Source: Diploptera punctata (Eukaryota; Arthropoda; Insecta; Blattodea; Blaberidae). From it: 64,000 nucleotides of DNA. Of the stretch, positions 1 to 10,732 are shown in pieces. The stretch is taken from contig JASPKZ010001602.1 of the NCBI GenBank assembly GCA_030220185.1, positions 1,341,001 to 1,405,000 on the forward strand, written 5' to 3'. A program made the position numbers and the translations under genes. Each line of letters begins with the position of its first letter. The first letter of the stretch is position 1. The notes beneath the pieces are model-generated. The model saw only the letters and a program-made list of their open reading frames with translations. It did no database searches and had not been told where the DNA came from.

Positions 1-275
1 TAGGTCAACACTATAGTTGAACTACTATAGTTAAAATACTAGTATGAGATAATGTTAAGGTAAGTAACGATGGCTTGGAGGTACGCAGTATTAAATGTGC
101 TCCTATTTTTTTAGTATAACGGCTCCTGCGATTATTTATATTAGTTAGGTTAGTTAATTTTTTATAGAATTTTATTTATGAAGTCTAATTAGACTATGTG
201 ATATTTGAGTTTTGTAGTGATTGCAATAATAAAGCCATTCCCAGTGTGGAACCGAAACGTTGATTGCAATAAATG

Positions 276-280
<5 letters not shown>

Positions 281-312
<32 letters not shown>
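281..312. repeat. (TA)n microsatellite
   Basis: About 16 TA units directly adjoin the 3' end of the minus-strand SINE-A that follows. The same arrangement recurs in copy 2 at 14364-14382. Confidence 0.9.
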
Positions 313-314
<2 letters not shown>

Positions 315-597
315 ATCAACAGTATTTCTGCCCGATGGCAGGTCTTTCACTGCAATCATAGCATTTCCATACTATGCTTTGCAGCTTTACTAGGGAGTTA
401 TAGGTGTGGTAGCTTCCCGTTGCTTTCCACACCGGTGAAGGATGATGATGATGGGCAGATAATTTTTCGGGGACCGTTGGACCCTAAGCTTCCAGGCATT
501 TGTTTTACAGGTAAGGAAAAACCTCGAAAAAACTCACCTAGCAGCCTGTCCCGACCGGGAATCGAACCCGGGTCCGCTGCGTGACCATAGTTGTGGA
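313..597 (-). mobile_element. SINE-A, tRNA-derived
   Basis: Read on the minus strand, it starts GTCCACAACTATGG and carries a tRNA B box (GGGTTCGATTCCC). It then runs through a conserved body to the tail CCACACCTATAACTCCC and the pyrimidine-poor 3' end TGATGGAT, followed by TA repeats. The A-box region has a deletion compared with the copy at 14842. It is shared with copy 2 at 14383, so it predates the duplication. Confidence 0.8.
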
Positions 598-651
598 CAC
601 ACACATACATATATATATAACACACACACAGCTTTCCGAAAATAATGTCTC

Positions 652-717
<66 letters not shown>

Positions 718-1051
718 GTGCTGTAAAATATATAGAAATATTAATTTTTCATAAGACATATATTTGAAACCAGACTTCATCATCTCGTTGGTCTAAGGAG
801 CGATAGCATAGGGAATTTTAAATTTCGTTCATGGGTTCGGCTATATGATTATTGCAGAGTGATTTTTCATGGAGTTTTCGGTAATGACCCAGTCTTACTT
901 GTAACCACATTCCAAGGGAAGAAACTATCTATCTGGCATACTATTTACTTGTAAGTTCCGTAAAGTCTTAGAAGTTCCATAAAAAGAAGAGAAGGTAAAA
1001 TAATGATGGACAAATAATAAAATACATATGTATCAAGAAGCAATAATTATC
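598..1051. other. Microsatellites and unique duplicated sequence
   Basis: Contains (CA)n, a (CT)n tract at about 655-697 and (TA)n at 698-717, then about 330 bp of AT-rich sequence shared with 15370-15709 and 33905-34227. I see no gene here. Confidence 0.7.
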
Positions 1052-1801
1052 ATAAGTAATGCCACTAGTGATTTCCAAATTATCGATAAATTCACGACTC
1101 ACGAAGTGAGGAGTGAATTTATCTAGAGGATTTGGAAATTAAGAGTGGCATTTGTTAGGACTATTTAACGAATAAAATTAAGCTGTTTACTCACAAATCA
1201 TTATTTAACTATAGTTATTTTAAAATATTTATATATTTAATGTAAACGGCGATGTTTGAAAACAAATGAGAAACGTTAGATACGCTTCATCTGCTTCTTT
1301 TGTTTATCACTGCAACCAGATCATACTATTTATTGCCAAAGGAACGCAATATTGTAAGAATGCTCTCTAGTGGAGAAAAAATGAAACACAACAAACTGTA
1401 TATTAATTCATTTCTGATATCGTATGATGTAAATATGACAATTACATTTTTCTGGATTATTACCTGCGAAAAAATACATTTAAGAAAGTGCAAACAGTGG
1501 TTTCTTTTTTTGGTGGTATAATAAATTGCTACAAATGTTTTTATATTAACTCCTGCAATCCCTATGTGTTGACATCTATGCACTATATATACAATCTGGT
1601 AGCCGTATTTCTTATAGGCTCAGTCGCTGCAAAATAATGGTCAGGCCTGTTCAGAATATTAAAAAGGAGGAGCTTTCTTTAATATGGTAAATATAACACT
1701 GATAAATATTTCGTGAAACACGACTCTGATTGGTTGTAAAACAGAAATCATTGAAACGTGATTGGTCATTGACTCCCATTTGAGGTATGAGTTAAATAGT
1801 C
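1052..1801. mobile_element. 750-bp hairpin element, copy in duplication 1
   Basis: Bounded by ATAAGTAATGCC on the left and GTTAAATAGTC on the right. It begins with a near-perfect hairpin at 1058-1152 (arms of about 45 bp around AGTG/CACT-like cores). The 11-mer GACTATTTAAC just after the hairpin is inverted at the right end. The same borders recur at 15710-16489 and 50392-51146 in unrelated flanks, so it is an independent mobile unit. It has no convincing ORF. Two CCAAT-type boxes (ATTGGT) lie near the right end. Confidence 0.65.
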
Positions 1802-1861
1802 ATTATTATTATTATTATTATTATTTTTATGATTATTATTATTATTATTATTATTATTATT
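1801..1861. repeat. (ATT)n microsatellite
   Basis: Interrupted ATT repeat directly after the hairpin element. The copies at 16490-16618 and 34234-34720 have different lengths. Confidence 0.9.
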
Positions 1862-2616
1862 GTACAAATTGTAACATGACTTGTAAATTGATATTTCTAT
1901 AAGGTACGTGTTCATTTTAAATGTTATAATAAGAATGGATGTTATAGCCTATAGAATATTATTTATAGCCCTACATAATGTCGATTTCGTTTGGGCAAGT
2001 GCTCGTGCTCGAGTGCCGTTCGGTAACAGAAATTAATACTTGTAGAAAATATACATCATAAAGTTATAGTGATACTTTAGTATATAGTTATAGCATTTCC
2101 TAAGAAATTTTCTTCATAAGTCTATTTGCTCAAACCGCCCCTAATCGAGGAATCATTTAACATAGGCGGCATGCCGGCAAAACCCTTGTTAGTGTTAATC
2201 ACTAAAATTTTGTGAGGTTGTCAGCGTTTCCATTTTAAGTGCATTTTCTTAGTATTGACCGTAGCACACATAGGAATTGTAATTGGTGGATTAACAAATT
2301 TAACTTGTTAGGAATATTGTGGATAGGCTATATTGGGAAAGACGGCAACTTTGTCAACAATTTTTTTCACCACGTGTTTACGAGAGTGTGAATTGGGTTT
2401 ACTTATTGGAAAAGGAACGATTGAAATTCAATATTTTAAGACTTTTCATTATATTGAGAGATGGAGGGGAAAAAAAGTACAAATTTAGGAACAAGTTTCA
2501 AAATAGAAAATGCACTGGGACAAATAAAAACTTAATAAATATAAGGAAGAATAAAATAACAGAACATTATAAAATATATTAAAAGAAATAAAATATAGAT
2601 ACACTATATATATATA
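1862..2616. other. Unique duplicated sequence, no gene seen
   Basis: AT-rich sequence present in all three duplication copies (16620-17390 and 34722-35660). It holds short ORFs only; their frames are not kept between copies, so I do not call them. Confidence 0.6.
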
Positions 2617-2995
2617 CGTCATAAGTCCCGCTTGGGGACACGGGTGCTCCCTTAACGGGTAATTGTTTTGACTGAGTTAATTTTTGCGATTATTTCTTAC
2701 AGAATTCATTGAGTGACATGTGGTCAGCACATAATCTCCATGAATCATCTAGAGACAACTTATTAATTTAATTAGGAAGGTCGGTTAATTTTTGCTCAGG
2801 GACACTCATTTAGTCTTGAAGTTCATTTACGAGACCGAAAATCTTCAGAATCGCGACCGACGGCTTAAAATTCCTCCAGGAAGACTTGTCTCTTGAATTT
2901 TTCAATCCTAAAAAATTATCGACCCCGACTGGGTTTGAACCCGCGACACTCAGGAATAGGTTCAAGGTACATAACCACTAAACAACCGTCCAAAA
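2617..2995 (-). mobile_element. SINE-C, tRNA-derived
   Basis: On the minus strand the head reads through a tRNA-like region with a B box (GGGTTCAAACCC, seen here as GGGTTTGAACCC on the plus strand). A body with the text AAGTCTTCCTGGAGG and CCGTCGGTCGCG follows. The end is near TGACCACATGTCACTC and GGGACTTATGACG. Related copies are at 17442, 35672 and 49735, and on the plus strand at 41922. Confidence 0.7.
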
Positions 2996-3139
2996 TAATC
3001 TACTAGTTATTTACCATCTTAAAATATTGAATAATTAATATGCCTATTTCTTAAATATGTGTTTAGTTTCTTAGCTCGGGATTGTATATGATTAACCTAT
3101 TATATACTTTAATTTGGATCCTAAATATCTAAATAATAT

Positions 3140-3669
3140 AACAGATAGCACACTTCAACTATCTTGGTTCAGATATAACATACAGCTACGATTGGGATAT
3201 ACACAATAAATTTAACCGATATCAAATGATGTGTGGCACATGAGATGAACCCTCCGAAAGACTGGAAGAGAAACTCAGCTCAGGGTTTATAAAATTATGG
3301 CTGTTCCTGTTCTTTTATATGGATCTGAATCTTGGGTACTTACAAAAAAGTTATCTCACACATTCAAGAAACTGAAATGAAATTTTTAAGATCCGTAAAA
3401 GGATGTACAGGCATGGATAGATTACACAATGAATCAATAAGAAATGAACTGGAGATATTTTCAATACTCGATAAACTAGTCGAGCACAAATACCAATGGA
3501 AAGAACATTTAGACATAATGGACAATAAAAGATTACCCAAAATAGATCAACGCCTACAAACCACATGGAAAAAGATATTTGGGACGGCCAAGGAAACGAT
3601 GGACTTGAGACCGGAACAGGTCGCATTGACCTAATCCTGGAAAGGAAGAAGAAGAAGAAGAAGAAGAAA
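3140..3669 (+). mobile_element. GAA-tailed LINE, 3' end of reverse transcriptase ORF
   Basis: Encodes a broken stretch of the C-terminal region of a non-LTR reverse transcriptase protein: a VLLYGSESWVLTKK block, then EMKFLRSVKGCT, DRLHNESIRNELEI and QWKEHL. These blocks are typical of LINE proteins after the palm and thumb. It is out of frame at about 3240 and 3330. The element ends in (GAA)n at 3643-3669. A sister copy is at 18000-18520. Confidence 0.75.
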
Positions 3670-3729
3670 TATCTACTAACTTTCTACATGTAGGGTAAAT
3701 ATTTTATTTTCTACGTGGGAAACAAAATT

Positions 3730-4631
3730 ACAGCATATAAACATTTGCCACATTCTTCACCAAGACAATAATACATACATTACTACTCTCCGAAACCTAA
3801 AAGAGGAAAGTTTACAATGTGTGAGAGACCTTAACATTGAACCTAGTGACATCAACATTAACACTCGAAGTCTTCTACCAGATGCAAGGAAACTCAGGAA
3901 ACAACTAAGAGACAAAGAAGCAGTTCTCTGGAGTCAACTTCCTCATAAAGGAAAAGGCGTTGTTCTCTACAATGAATATACACCGGCAAATCAATGGATT
4001 CGTGACCATCAGGGATTGTCTTGTTCCGAATGGAGAGAAGCGATTAAAATGCAAGCCAATGTATCGGCGGTGCGTTCTTTGCCGGGCAGGTCTAGGGACG
4101 ATACCCCTCTGTAGACGTTGTCGCAGAGAGCACGAAACCCTTGCACACGTCCTTGGGGCCTGTCCATTTGGAGAATCACTGAGAAATATTCGGCACCACA
4201 CTATTCGAAATATGATGGCAGAAGCCTTGCGAGATTTTGGATACACAGTTTATGAGGAAGTACATGGTGTGGCCACTAATGGGAGTAACAGACGAATATA
4301 TATTATTGCATTTAGACCATCCTCTAAAATTGGTATGATATTAGATCCCACAATTCGTTTTGAGACTCAAAGTGGCCAACCTGAGGAAGTTGACTCTGAA
4401 AAGAAAGCCATATATGAGCCAACAATTGACTATTACAAAGATAAATACCAACTAGATAGTATAACTGTCACAGGATTGATGATCGGGGCAAGAGGTACTA
4501 TACCAGGATTCTTAGCCAAATTTTGGAATTCCTTAGATTTGGACAGGGTGTATCTTTCTAGAATTGCCATCGCTGCCATTAGAGGATCAATTTCAATTTT
4601 AAGAAACCATATTTACAAAATTACTTTATAG
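3730..4631 (+). pseudogene. R2-like LINE fragment: zinc knuckle and endonuclease end
   Basis: The 3' end of a non-LTR retrotransposon of the type that carries a C-terminal restriction-like endonuclease. Frame 2 up to about 4114 gives a linker with KGKGVVLYNEYTPANQWIRD. A one-base loss near 4110 then shifts to the frame that reads CRRCRREHETLAHVLGAC, a CX2C-H-C zinc knuckle. This is followed by an RHH block and RPSSKIGMILDPTIRFE. In the R2 group the last block is the endonuclease core RPD...DPT; here the PD aspartate is serine, so the enzyme would be dead even without the frameshift. The reading frame ends at the TAG just before 4634. The fragment is absent from duplication copy 2, where 18545-18590 runs straight through, so it arrived after the duplication or was lost from copy 2. 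Exact clade (R2, R4, NeSL or Utopia type) is not decided. Confidence 0.75.
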
Positions 4632-4802
4632 TATGTATACTTCAATTAGGCCTACAAGTTGAATTTTTTTTAAATATATTTACAAAATGTATTTCATCAA
4701 TTACAAAAATTAATTGTCTGTATCACTTTGTCCTTGAGGCAATCCTCTAATGAGAAAAGTTTTATATGATAATAAATATATATAATAATACCATGTAATG
4801 AT

Positions 4803-5103
4803 ATAGTAGTGAAGCATGGACAATACGAAGAAGAGATGAAAGCCGAATAACAGCAAATGAGATGCGATTTATGCGCCGTACAGCAGGCTACACAAAGTGG
4901 GATCATAAAAGAAATGAGGATATTATGGAAGAGTTGGATGTAGAACCCATTCTTCGCCATATACAAAACTACCAGAACAACTGGAAAGCCCATCTTCAAC
5001 GAATGCCGTCTCATAGAATTCCAAAACCATACTTCGTTAGTGTCCCCAAAGCAAAAGATCGGTGGGACGTCCAAGCCCACACGGCCTAATAATGATGATG
5101 ATG

Positions 5104-5106
<3 letters not shown>
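4803..5106 (+). mobile_element. GAT-tailed LINE, 3' end
   Basis: Encodes AWTIRRRDESRITANEMRFM followed by RRTAGYTKWDHKRNEDIMEEL and an NNWKAHLQRM block, all characteristic of the C-terminal region of a LINE protein. It ends in GATGATGATGAT and (TA)n. A sister copy is at 18596-18950. Stops and a frame change at the end make it non-functional. Confidence 0.75.
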
Positions 5107-5139
<33 letters not shown>

Positions 5140-5161
5140 GGAATTTATTACCTTTTATATA

Positions 5162-5193
<32 letters not shown>
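5107..5193. repeat. (TA)n microsatellites
   Basis: Two TA tracts, at about 5106-5138 and 5168-5193, follow the LINE tail. Confidence 0.9.
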
Positions 5194-5197
<4 letters not shown>

Positions 5198-5270
5198 GCG
5201 TATAACACATATGTCGGCATAACGTCAACATAGGTGACATCATATGAAGCTCAACTGCTTTACAGAAAGG

Positions 5271-5282
5271 ATAATAATACTA
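5271..5282. other. Empty insertion site of a SINE-A
   Basis: ATAATAATACTA occurs once here. In duplication copy 2 the same 12-mer flanks the SINE-A at 19053-19398 on both sides. Copy 1 therefore keeps the pre-insertion sequence. Confidence 0.9.
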
Positions 5283-5541
5283 AGGAATGGAATGTATTGG
5301 CTTTGCAATATATATTCTCGTTCATTCATTCATAGTGTTCTGCCCAAGAGCAGGCCTTTCACTGCAAACTCAACATTCTCCACTATTTCCTTAACTCAGT
5401 CTTCCTTTTTGTATCTGCATACAAACCATTTATTTTAATACTGTCTATTATCTGATTCTTCTAGATATATATATATATTCTATTTAATATTGTAGATTTT
5501 CTCAGATATAATAATGAATATAACATGATTCTTGGATTATC

Positions 5542-5739
5542 CGTGTCATGGATTCAAGGCTGGCCTCTGGCCACTGATTCTGACGTTTCGACATGATCCC
5601 ATATGCCATTATCAAGCAATGGTAATGACTTGATGGTTCATGACGAAACGAAATCATTATCGAGGAATGATAATGATAATTGGATCACTCCGAAACGTCG
5701 GAATCTGTGGTCAGAGGCCAACTTTGAATCCATGACGCG
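5542..5739. mobile_element. Foldback MITE, copy in duplication 1
   Basis: Inverted terminal arms of about 49 bp: the left arm begins CGTGTCATGGATTCAA and ends GACGTTTCG; the right arm is its complement with a few mismatches. The internal 100 bp holds further short CATTATC inversions. It has no coding capacity. The copy at 19743-19939 is in the second duplicate. Confidence 0.8.
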
Positions 5740-6751
5740 GTAAACACAAGAAACCTTTCTTAATCAAATAGTATGTTGTATATGCATATATATACATCCA
5801 CACATATTTACAATAAAAAAGGAAACTTTATCGCAAACACAGAGAGTGCAGTACAAGAATATTAATTAAGACAGCTTAATATGTAGTTGAAAGCATTAGG
5901 TAGGATGAGAATGGAAGAATGCAGTAGTGAACTTCCCCTTAACTCAATAACTATGAGATAACCTGTCATGAATTGTCGACTATTGTAGCCTCTTTGTGTG
6001 TAATTATTATAACAGCAAACTGTGTAAGGCTCAATTTTCTGTATTCAATTGTCTTCAGCAAAAGTAAATTAAATTGAATTTCATGCATAGTGAAATGGGA
6101 CGTGGTAGTATAATTGTATACCTGAATATGCCTTGATTGAAATAGAAAATTGTCAGATTAGTCGGCAAACGGATTTGAAACAAGACTACCAGGATACAAA
6201 TCTGAAACGCTACCATCTCAGCAATTCCTCCAAATAAGCCCCTTAATAAATTTTACTTACACTAAAGTATATGATTATCTTCTAATGCTTTAAAGAATGT
6301 AAAAGAACTGACAACTTTTACAGTATGTTTAGATATGTTGTTTGAGTGTTTGATATACGGAAGTCTCTTGTGACATTACAGAGTATTGAATTTGTTTATT
6401 TATTAGGCATAAATTGCAGTACTTTGTTCATTATTATTGTAAAGGACCGGGATAAGATGGCTTCTAACAATTTATAATTTTTACTGTAGTGCTATCTACT
6501 TTAGGTGATGATCAGTTGATAAATTCTAAATGTTTGTTCGTAATCTATTAGAATCCATCCTCTCACTGTCCAATGGAAAAACTTGTACATATAACTTACA
6601 AACAACACGTTACTCTCTAATAAATCACCGGAGACCATGAGCTCCTTACGTCAAAACACCCACACAACATCCATCAAAAACCTGTGAATGTTTGTCGGTA
6701 AAATTAAATTCTACTCTCAATAAAATTGATCATTGATTTTATACGTTTAAA
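5740..6751. other. Unique duplicated sequence, no gene seen
   Basis: AT-rich text matching 19940-20950 with scattered substitutions. No supported gene, RNA or repeat boundary is visible. Confidence 0.6.
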
Positions 6752-7142
6752 TCCACCGCTGTGGTACTGAGGTAGCGTGCTGTCTTCTCACACAGCGGGC
6801 CCGGGTTCGATCCCCGCTCGGGAAAAGTTTCCTGGGTGAGGTTTTTATTTGGGGTTTTTCCTGACCTGTAAGACAAATATCAGGATACTTTAAGGCCCAA
6901 ACGGTCTCCGAACATCATCTGGCCATCATTGTCATCAAAATCATATTCACCTCATTAGATTAATTTAAGTTTAAGACCTCTCCTGGCGCATCATTACCCA
7001 TCGCCGTCACCCATCATATCACTGGGGTAGCGTAACCCCGCCTTCCAGATGCCCCAACCTCACAAGTGGGTTACAATACGCCAAAGCCAGGAGATAATAC
7101 CTTAAATGTCGAATGACAAACAGGTGGGGCATAGAAAAAAAA
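6752..7142 (+). mobile_element. SINE-B, tRNA-derived
   Basis: Starts TCCACCGCTGTGG. It has an A-box-like GAGGTAGCGTGCTG and a B box GGGTTCGATCC. It shares its first 190 bp or so with SINE-A, then has a different tail (CTCTCCTGGCG...CCCCAACCTCACAAGTGGG). It ends in A-rich sequence. It is absent from copy 2 at about 20955, where ATTTTATATGTTTAATA runs through. Confidence 0.85.
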
Positions 7143-7179
7143 CTTTATATATTTAATATAGCCTACAGTACGCTAATAT

Positions 7180-7860
7180 AAGTAACCAATTCACTCTCTG
7201 GCACACTGTAATTCTATGAGGTTCCAGGCCACCTAGAAATTACCTCCCAATCCATCCTTAAACCTTAGTTAATATTTTTCAGTCATATGTATAATGTATT
7301 CAGTTCCCTCAAATCATGATTAATACTGTTCTCCCACCTCATACTATTTTACTTTCTGGATACTTTCCGTCTGGTTTCCTACGGAGCTCACTCATCATCT
7401 AGTTTCTTACATTTACCTATCTGTCTGTCTTTGGTCCAAACATTTGCCTAAGTACTTTATTCACAGATACTTGTAATTTTTTCTTCTGTGTTATATTTAG
7501 AATATTTTATGTATTTTAGTTTAACACTGGTTTGAGAATTTGGGATGACAAGTGTCACTGTAGCATATAATAAGCATGCGTTTCCAGACTTGAGACTATA
7601 TTATTTTTTTTTCCTGCCTCTCATTCGTGATTGTTATTACCATTTCTAGATATTTGGGTTTCGTCACTTCTTCAAACTTTCCTCCATTTTATTGCTATGT
7701 GTCCATTGCAGTTTAATAATATATTTCTACATGTGGCCATATATTCAATACATTTTTTATATTTCTATTAACTCCCGTTTCTTAGCTTTGTTTAATAGAG
7801 TGTGCGTGTTAGAATTTAGTGTTACGTAATTGTGAATAATTAATATTGAAAAAAATTGTA
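7180..7860 (-). mobile_element. Very old LINE-A copy, copy 1
   Basis: On the minus strand it aligns piecewise with the LINE-A 3' half at 23385-24160, for example the GTCCATTGCA...TATTTCTAC and AGTACTTTATTC...CTTGTAATTT blocks. It is too decayed to read as protein. The same remnant lies at 20985-21670. Confidence 0.6.
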
Positions 7861-8229
7861 GAAAAAATTGTGAAAAATTCAGTGAAGTTAGCATTATAAT
7901 TTACTGTCAAGATTTTTCTAATTCGAGTTTCAAAGCTACTATCTTGCCACCTTACAGATTAGATGTAATTACAAATAATGTGCCTCATAGTGTAAGTGGT
8001 TTCCAAGTTATTGTAAAAGTTATATCATCTTCCAAATAGAAAATGATCTCGGAATGAAGAGGAACATGGTGTATAGTATGGCGTCGGAGAAATTATACAG
8101 AACTTGTCTTTACGAACTGTACATGATTTGAATGTTTTTCGTTTAAATTGCAGCGTGTACTGTTATAACATACGTAAAGAAAGACTCTATATTTGATTTA
8201 CATACATACACAAGTTAATTTTTTATACT
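7861..8229. other. Downstream flank of small gene 1
   Basis: AT-rich sequence with no gene seen. It is matched at about 22330-22725 in copy 2. Confidence 0.6.
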
Positions 8230-8307
8230 TTTATTTATTTTTTGAATAGCAAGAAATACAACAAGAGAATATAGAGTGAGTCATGTCGGACACAACAATG
8301 AAGAAAT

Positions 8308-8570
8308 TTAACGGTAGTAGTAGCCAAGACCAGCGTAGGGGTAAGCACCATAGGCAGCATAACCAGCATAGGGTGCAGCGTAGCCGAAGTAGAATTGTTC
8401 GGCACTCTTGAGGTCCTTGGCGGGCTCAGCGGCGAAAGCCACGGCGAACACGACGAAAAGAGCGAGGACAGCAAACTGTGGGAAAGATGCAACGCTAATT
8501 AAAATTTTTAACAAAATTATAGATACTTCTTGTGATTATGAAATAAAATAGTACTTACTATACCCTTCAT
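8308..8570 (-). CDS. Small secreted Tyr/Gly/Ala-rich peptide, gene 1
   Basis: Two-exon gene. Exon 1 (8559-8570) encodes MKGI and is followed by the donor GTAAGT. Exon 2 (8308-8475) follows the acceptor TTTCCCACAG in phase 0. The 59-residue product has a signal peptide (Lys2, then a run of F/A/V/L residues up to about position 19, AFA/AE cleavage). A short acidic-basic stretch PAKDLKSAEQF follows, then a 27-residue tail of Tyr, Gly, Ala and Pro ending GLGYYYR. A TATA box lies upstream and AATAAA-type poly(A) signals lie at 8230-8239 on this strand. Small secreted peptides of this build in insects are often filed as neuropeptide-like precursors or cuticle-associated peptides. I see no dibasic processing site, so a hormone role is not shown. 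The start was chosen because the longer in-frame ATG upstream of exon 2 lies in the intron and would break the signal peptide shared by all three paralogs. Confidence 0.85.
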
Positions 8571-8623
8571 GTTGATGATTTCGTTGTCTTACAAGTGATA
8601 CAAACTCTGGGTTTCTGTTCGTA

Positions 8624-8629
8624 TTTATA
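8624..8629 (-). promoter_or_regulatory. TATA box of small gene 1
   Basis: TATAAA on the minus strand, within GTATAAATAC, 54 bp upstream of the ATG. It is conserved in position at all three paralogs. Transcription should start about 30 bp downstream, near 8595-8600. Confidence 0.75.
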
Positions 8630-8970
8630 CTACCCTCAATTTCTAACTGCAGTTTGCCTTGACGAGTTTTATAAATCAGTACTCCCACCTCATTAAGTTG
8701 AATAATATTTCCTTTGTTCATTGTCTAGGTCAAATATTATGACATGTTGTTTGAAAATAACATTGAACTTCTGGAAAGAGTTCCCAGATAATTTATTTTA
8801 CTTTATTTTGAGATGATTGAACATTTAGTTGAATATCTCATCTGGAACAATTTGATTATATAATTAAGGTGTGTACGCCTGTTCAGTATTAGTCACATGT
8901 TTATCGTGTGTCAGTGATCTTGAATGTTTTAACTAATTGTGAAATGGAAATTATAACATGCAGTGGTATG
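8630..8970. other. Upstream flank of small gene 1
   Basis: Conserved between copies 1 and 2 as far as 8872. At that point copy 2 diverges because of the LINE-A insertion. No further gene is seen. Confidence 0.6.
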
Positions 8971-9288
8971 TCCACCGCTGTGATCTCGAGGTAGCGTGCT
9001 GCCTTGTCACGCAGCGGGTCTTTTTTCTCACTTATAGGAAAAATGTCAGAATACTTTAATGCCCCCAACAGTTCCCGAACATCATATGGTCATCATGATC
9101 ATCAGAATTCGTATTCGCTTTAGATTAATATTAGGATTAAGGACTCTCCTGGCGTATCATTATCAACATCATCCATCATATCATCAGGGCAACCGTAATC
9201 CTGCCTTCCAGGCGCCCCAACCTGAAAAGTAAGTTACAATGCCACGATAGAACACCAGAAATGACCAAATGACAACCTGGGGGATCGT
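8971..9288 (+). mobile_element. SINE-B with B box deleted, copy 1
   Basis: Begins TCCACCGCTGTGATCTCGAGG with the A-box region intact. The text then jumps from GCAGCGGG to TCTTTTTT, removing the B box. It has the SINE-B tail. The same deletion is present at 27096, so it predates the duplication. Confidence 0.8.
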
Positions 9289-9599
9289 ATATACCAATTA
9301 AAATATTTTAAAATACACTGATATTATATATTCTAAAGGTTTTTATATTGTTATCATAGTGTTATCTTTACCATACAATCCATTTTCATGATTTGTCAAA
9401 TAAAAGCACTTATGCCAAATACAGCAAAATATATTGTAATTTATTGTACCTGGAATTTTGTTTCATGTGACAAATGGGGCCTATGCTTATAAAAACATTA
9501 ATTTGTTACGTATAACTTTTTCATTCATTGAGGAATTCTTTGCAATATTATGTTTTTTGTTATTTATATTAATTAATGAAGTTAGATAAGAGAAATTAA
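9289..9599. other. Unique duplicated sequence, no gene seen
   Basis: AT-rich; matches about 27546-27860 in copy 2. Confidence 0.6.
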
Positions 9600-9925
9600 G
9601 AATGTAGAAAAGGTTATTATACAATAGAATGAAGAAATCCAACTAAGATGGTATGGGCATATAATGAGAAGAAGGGACATAGAAACAAACAAAGAAGTAT
9701 TGAAATGGATACCTCCTGAAAAAGGGGAATGGTTGACCAAAGCCGACGTGGATAAAGGGAATTCAAGACAACATGAAGAAGAGAAATATGACAGAAGGAA
9801 ACACGCTGGACCGGGAAGTGCGGAAGAAAAAATTGTATTTTTGTTTGAGGATACCTGCGTATATAACAGAAACAATCCTGAAAATAAAATAAATAATAAA
9901 ATAAAGTTAGACAAAACATTTTAAC
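9600..9925 (+). mobile_element. LINE 3' end remnant, copy 1
   Basis: Reads EEIQLRWYGHIMRRR and continues to AGPGSAEEKIVF with frame breaks. The RWYGHIMR block is a common feature near the C terminus of LINE proteins. The same remnant is at 27860-28165. It ends in an A-rich AAATAAATAATAAAATAAA stretch. Confidence 0.6.
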
Positions 9926-10732
9926 GAATTCAGAAAAATGTGGTTATCAAGGGAATACACACGAAAAAAACATTCAAATCCTACTTAGCCTACTAGGGAC
10001 AAAAAGTACTGTAAGGTATATATACCATAATCTTTGTATTTTTCCTAATGAAACTAAGCATATAAAATAAATTAAGAAAAGAAGATTGAGTTCATTGCCC
10101 AAAAAAAATCGTTCCCTTAGGAATGGGGGGCTTAATCAGGGGAGTAAATTTGAAAATCGCTCTGGCGACAGATTTTCTTTTTCGCAACGAAATTAGTTAT
10201 ATGCCGAAAGTAGCGAAATCGACCGACTAGAAGTGGGGGTTTACCTCATAGACAAAACTTAGAAATCGTTGTAACAGTCACCATTTTTATTTTTAGCAAC
10301 GAATCTCGGCATACAAGAATTAAATACACCACTTATGTGATAAAAGGTAAAAGCGAACTGACATATCTGAGATTAAATGTATGAATAATTTCGAATAGAA
10401 GAGTAAGAGAACGCTGTGTCACATTGTTATTCAGCCGAGACAAGATAGTGATTCAATTGATGACGAAATATAGTCAAACTTCACGATATTTCTAATATAT
10501 CTAATGCAAGCATTCTGTTTCTTTATGTTGTAGCTTCTTTGAAAATGCATTGATAAGTACAGTGGTCTCACTCGCCTTCCAAATTAACCACCACAGAGAA
10601 TTTTCCCAAGTAGACTTTTTAATAATTTTCCTTTGAGAATTTATGAAATTTTCTATTAAGTCTGTATACAATTATTCAACACATTAAAGAAAGAGCTCAT
10701 GACTTGGGGGGAAACATAGTCAAGTTCCTATA
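9926..10732. other. Unique duplicated sequence, no gene seen
   Basis: Matches 28190-29000. It holds two related GCAACGAAAT/GCATAC-type patches (10195 and 10295), but no coding frame is kept between copies. Confidence 0.55.

Noticed and set aside
1300..1521. 73-codon frame, repeated at 15987 and 50641
   Set aside because: It begins and ends differently in each copy of the hairpin element, shows no motif, and lies in AT-rich sequence. Conservation is explained by the repeat itself.
8235..8492. 85-codon minus-strand frame overlapping small gene 1
   Set aside because: It is in another frame of the same exon. The spliced frame has a signal peptide and is conserved in all three paralogs.
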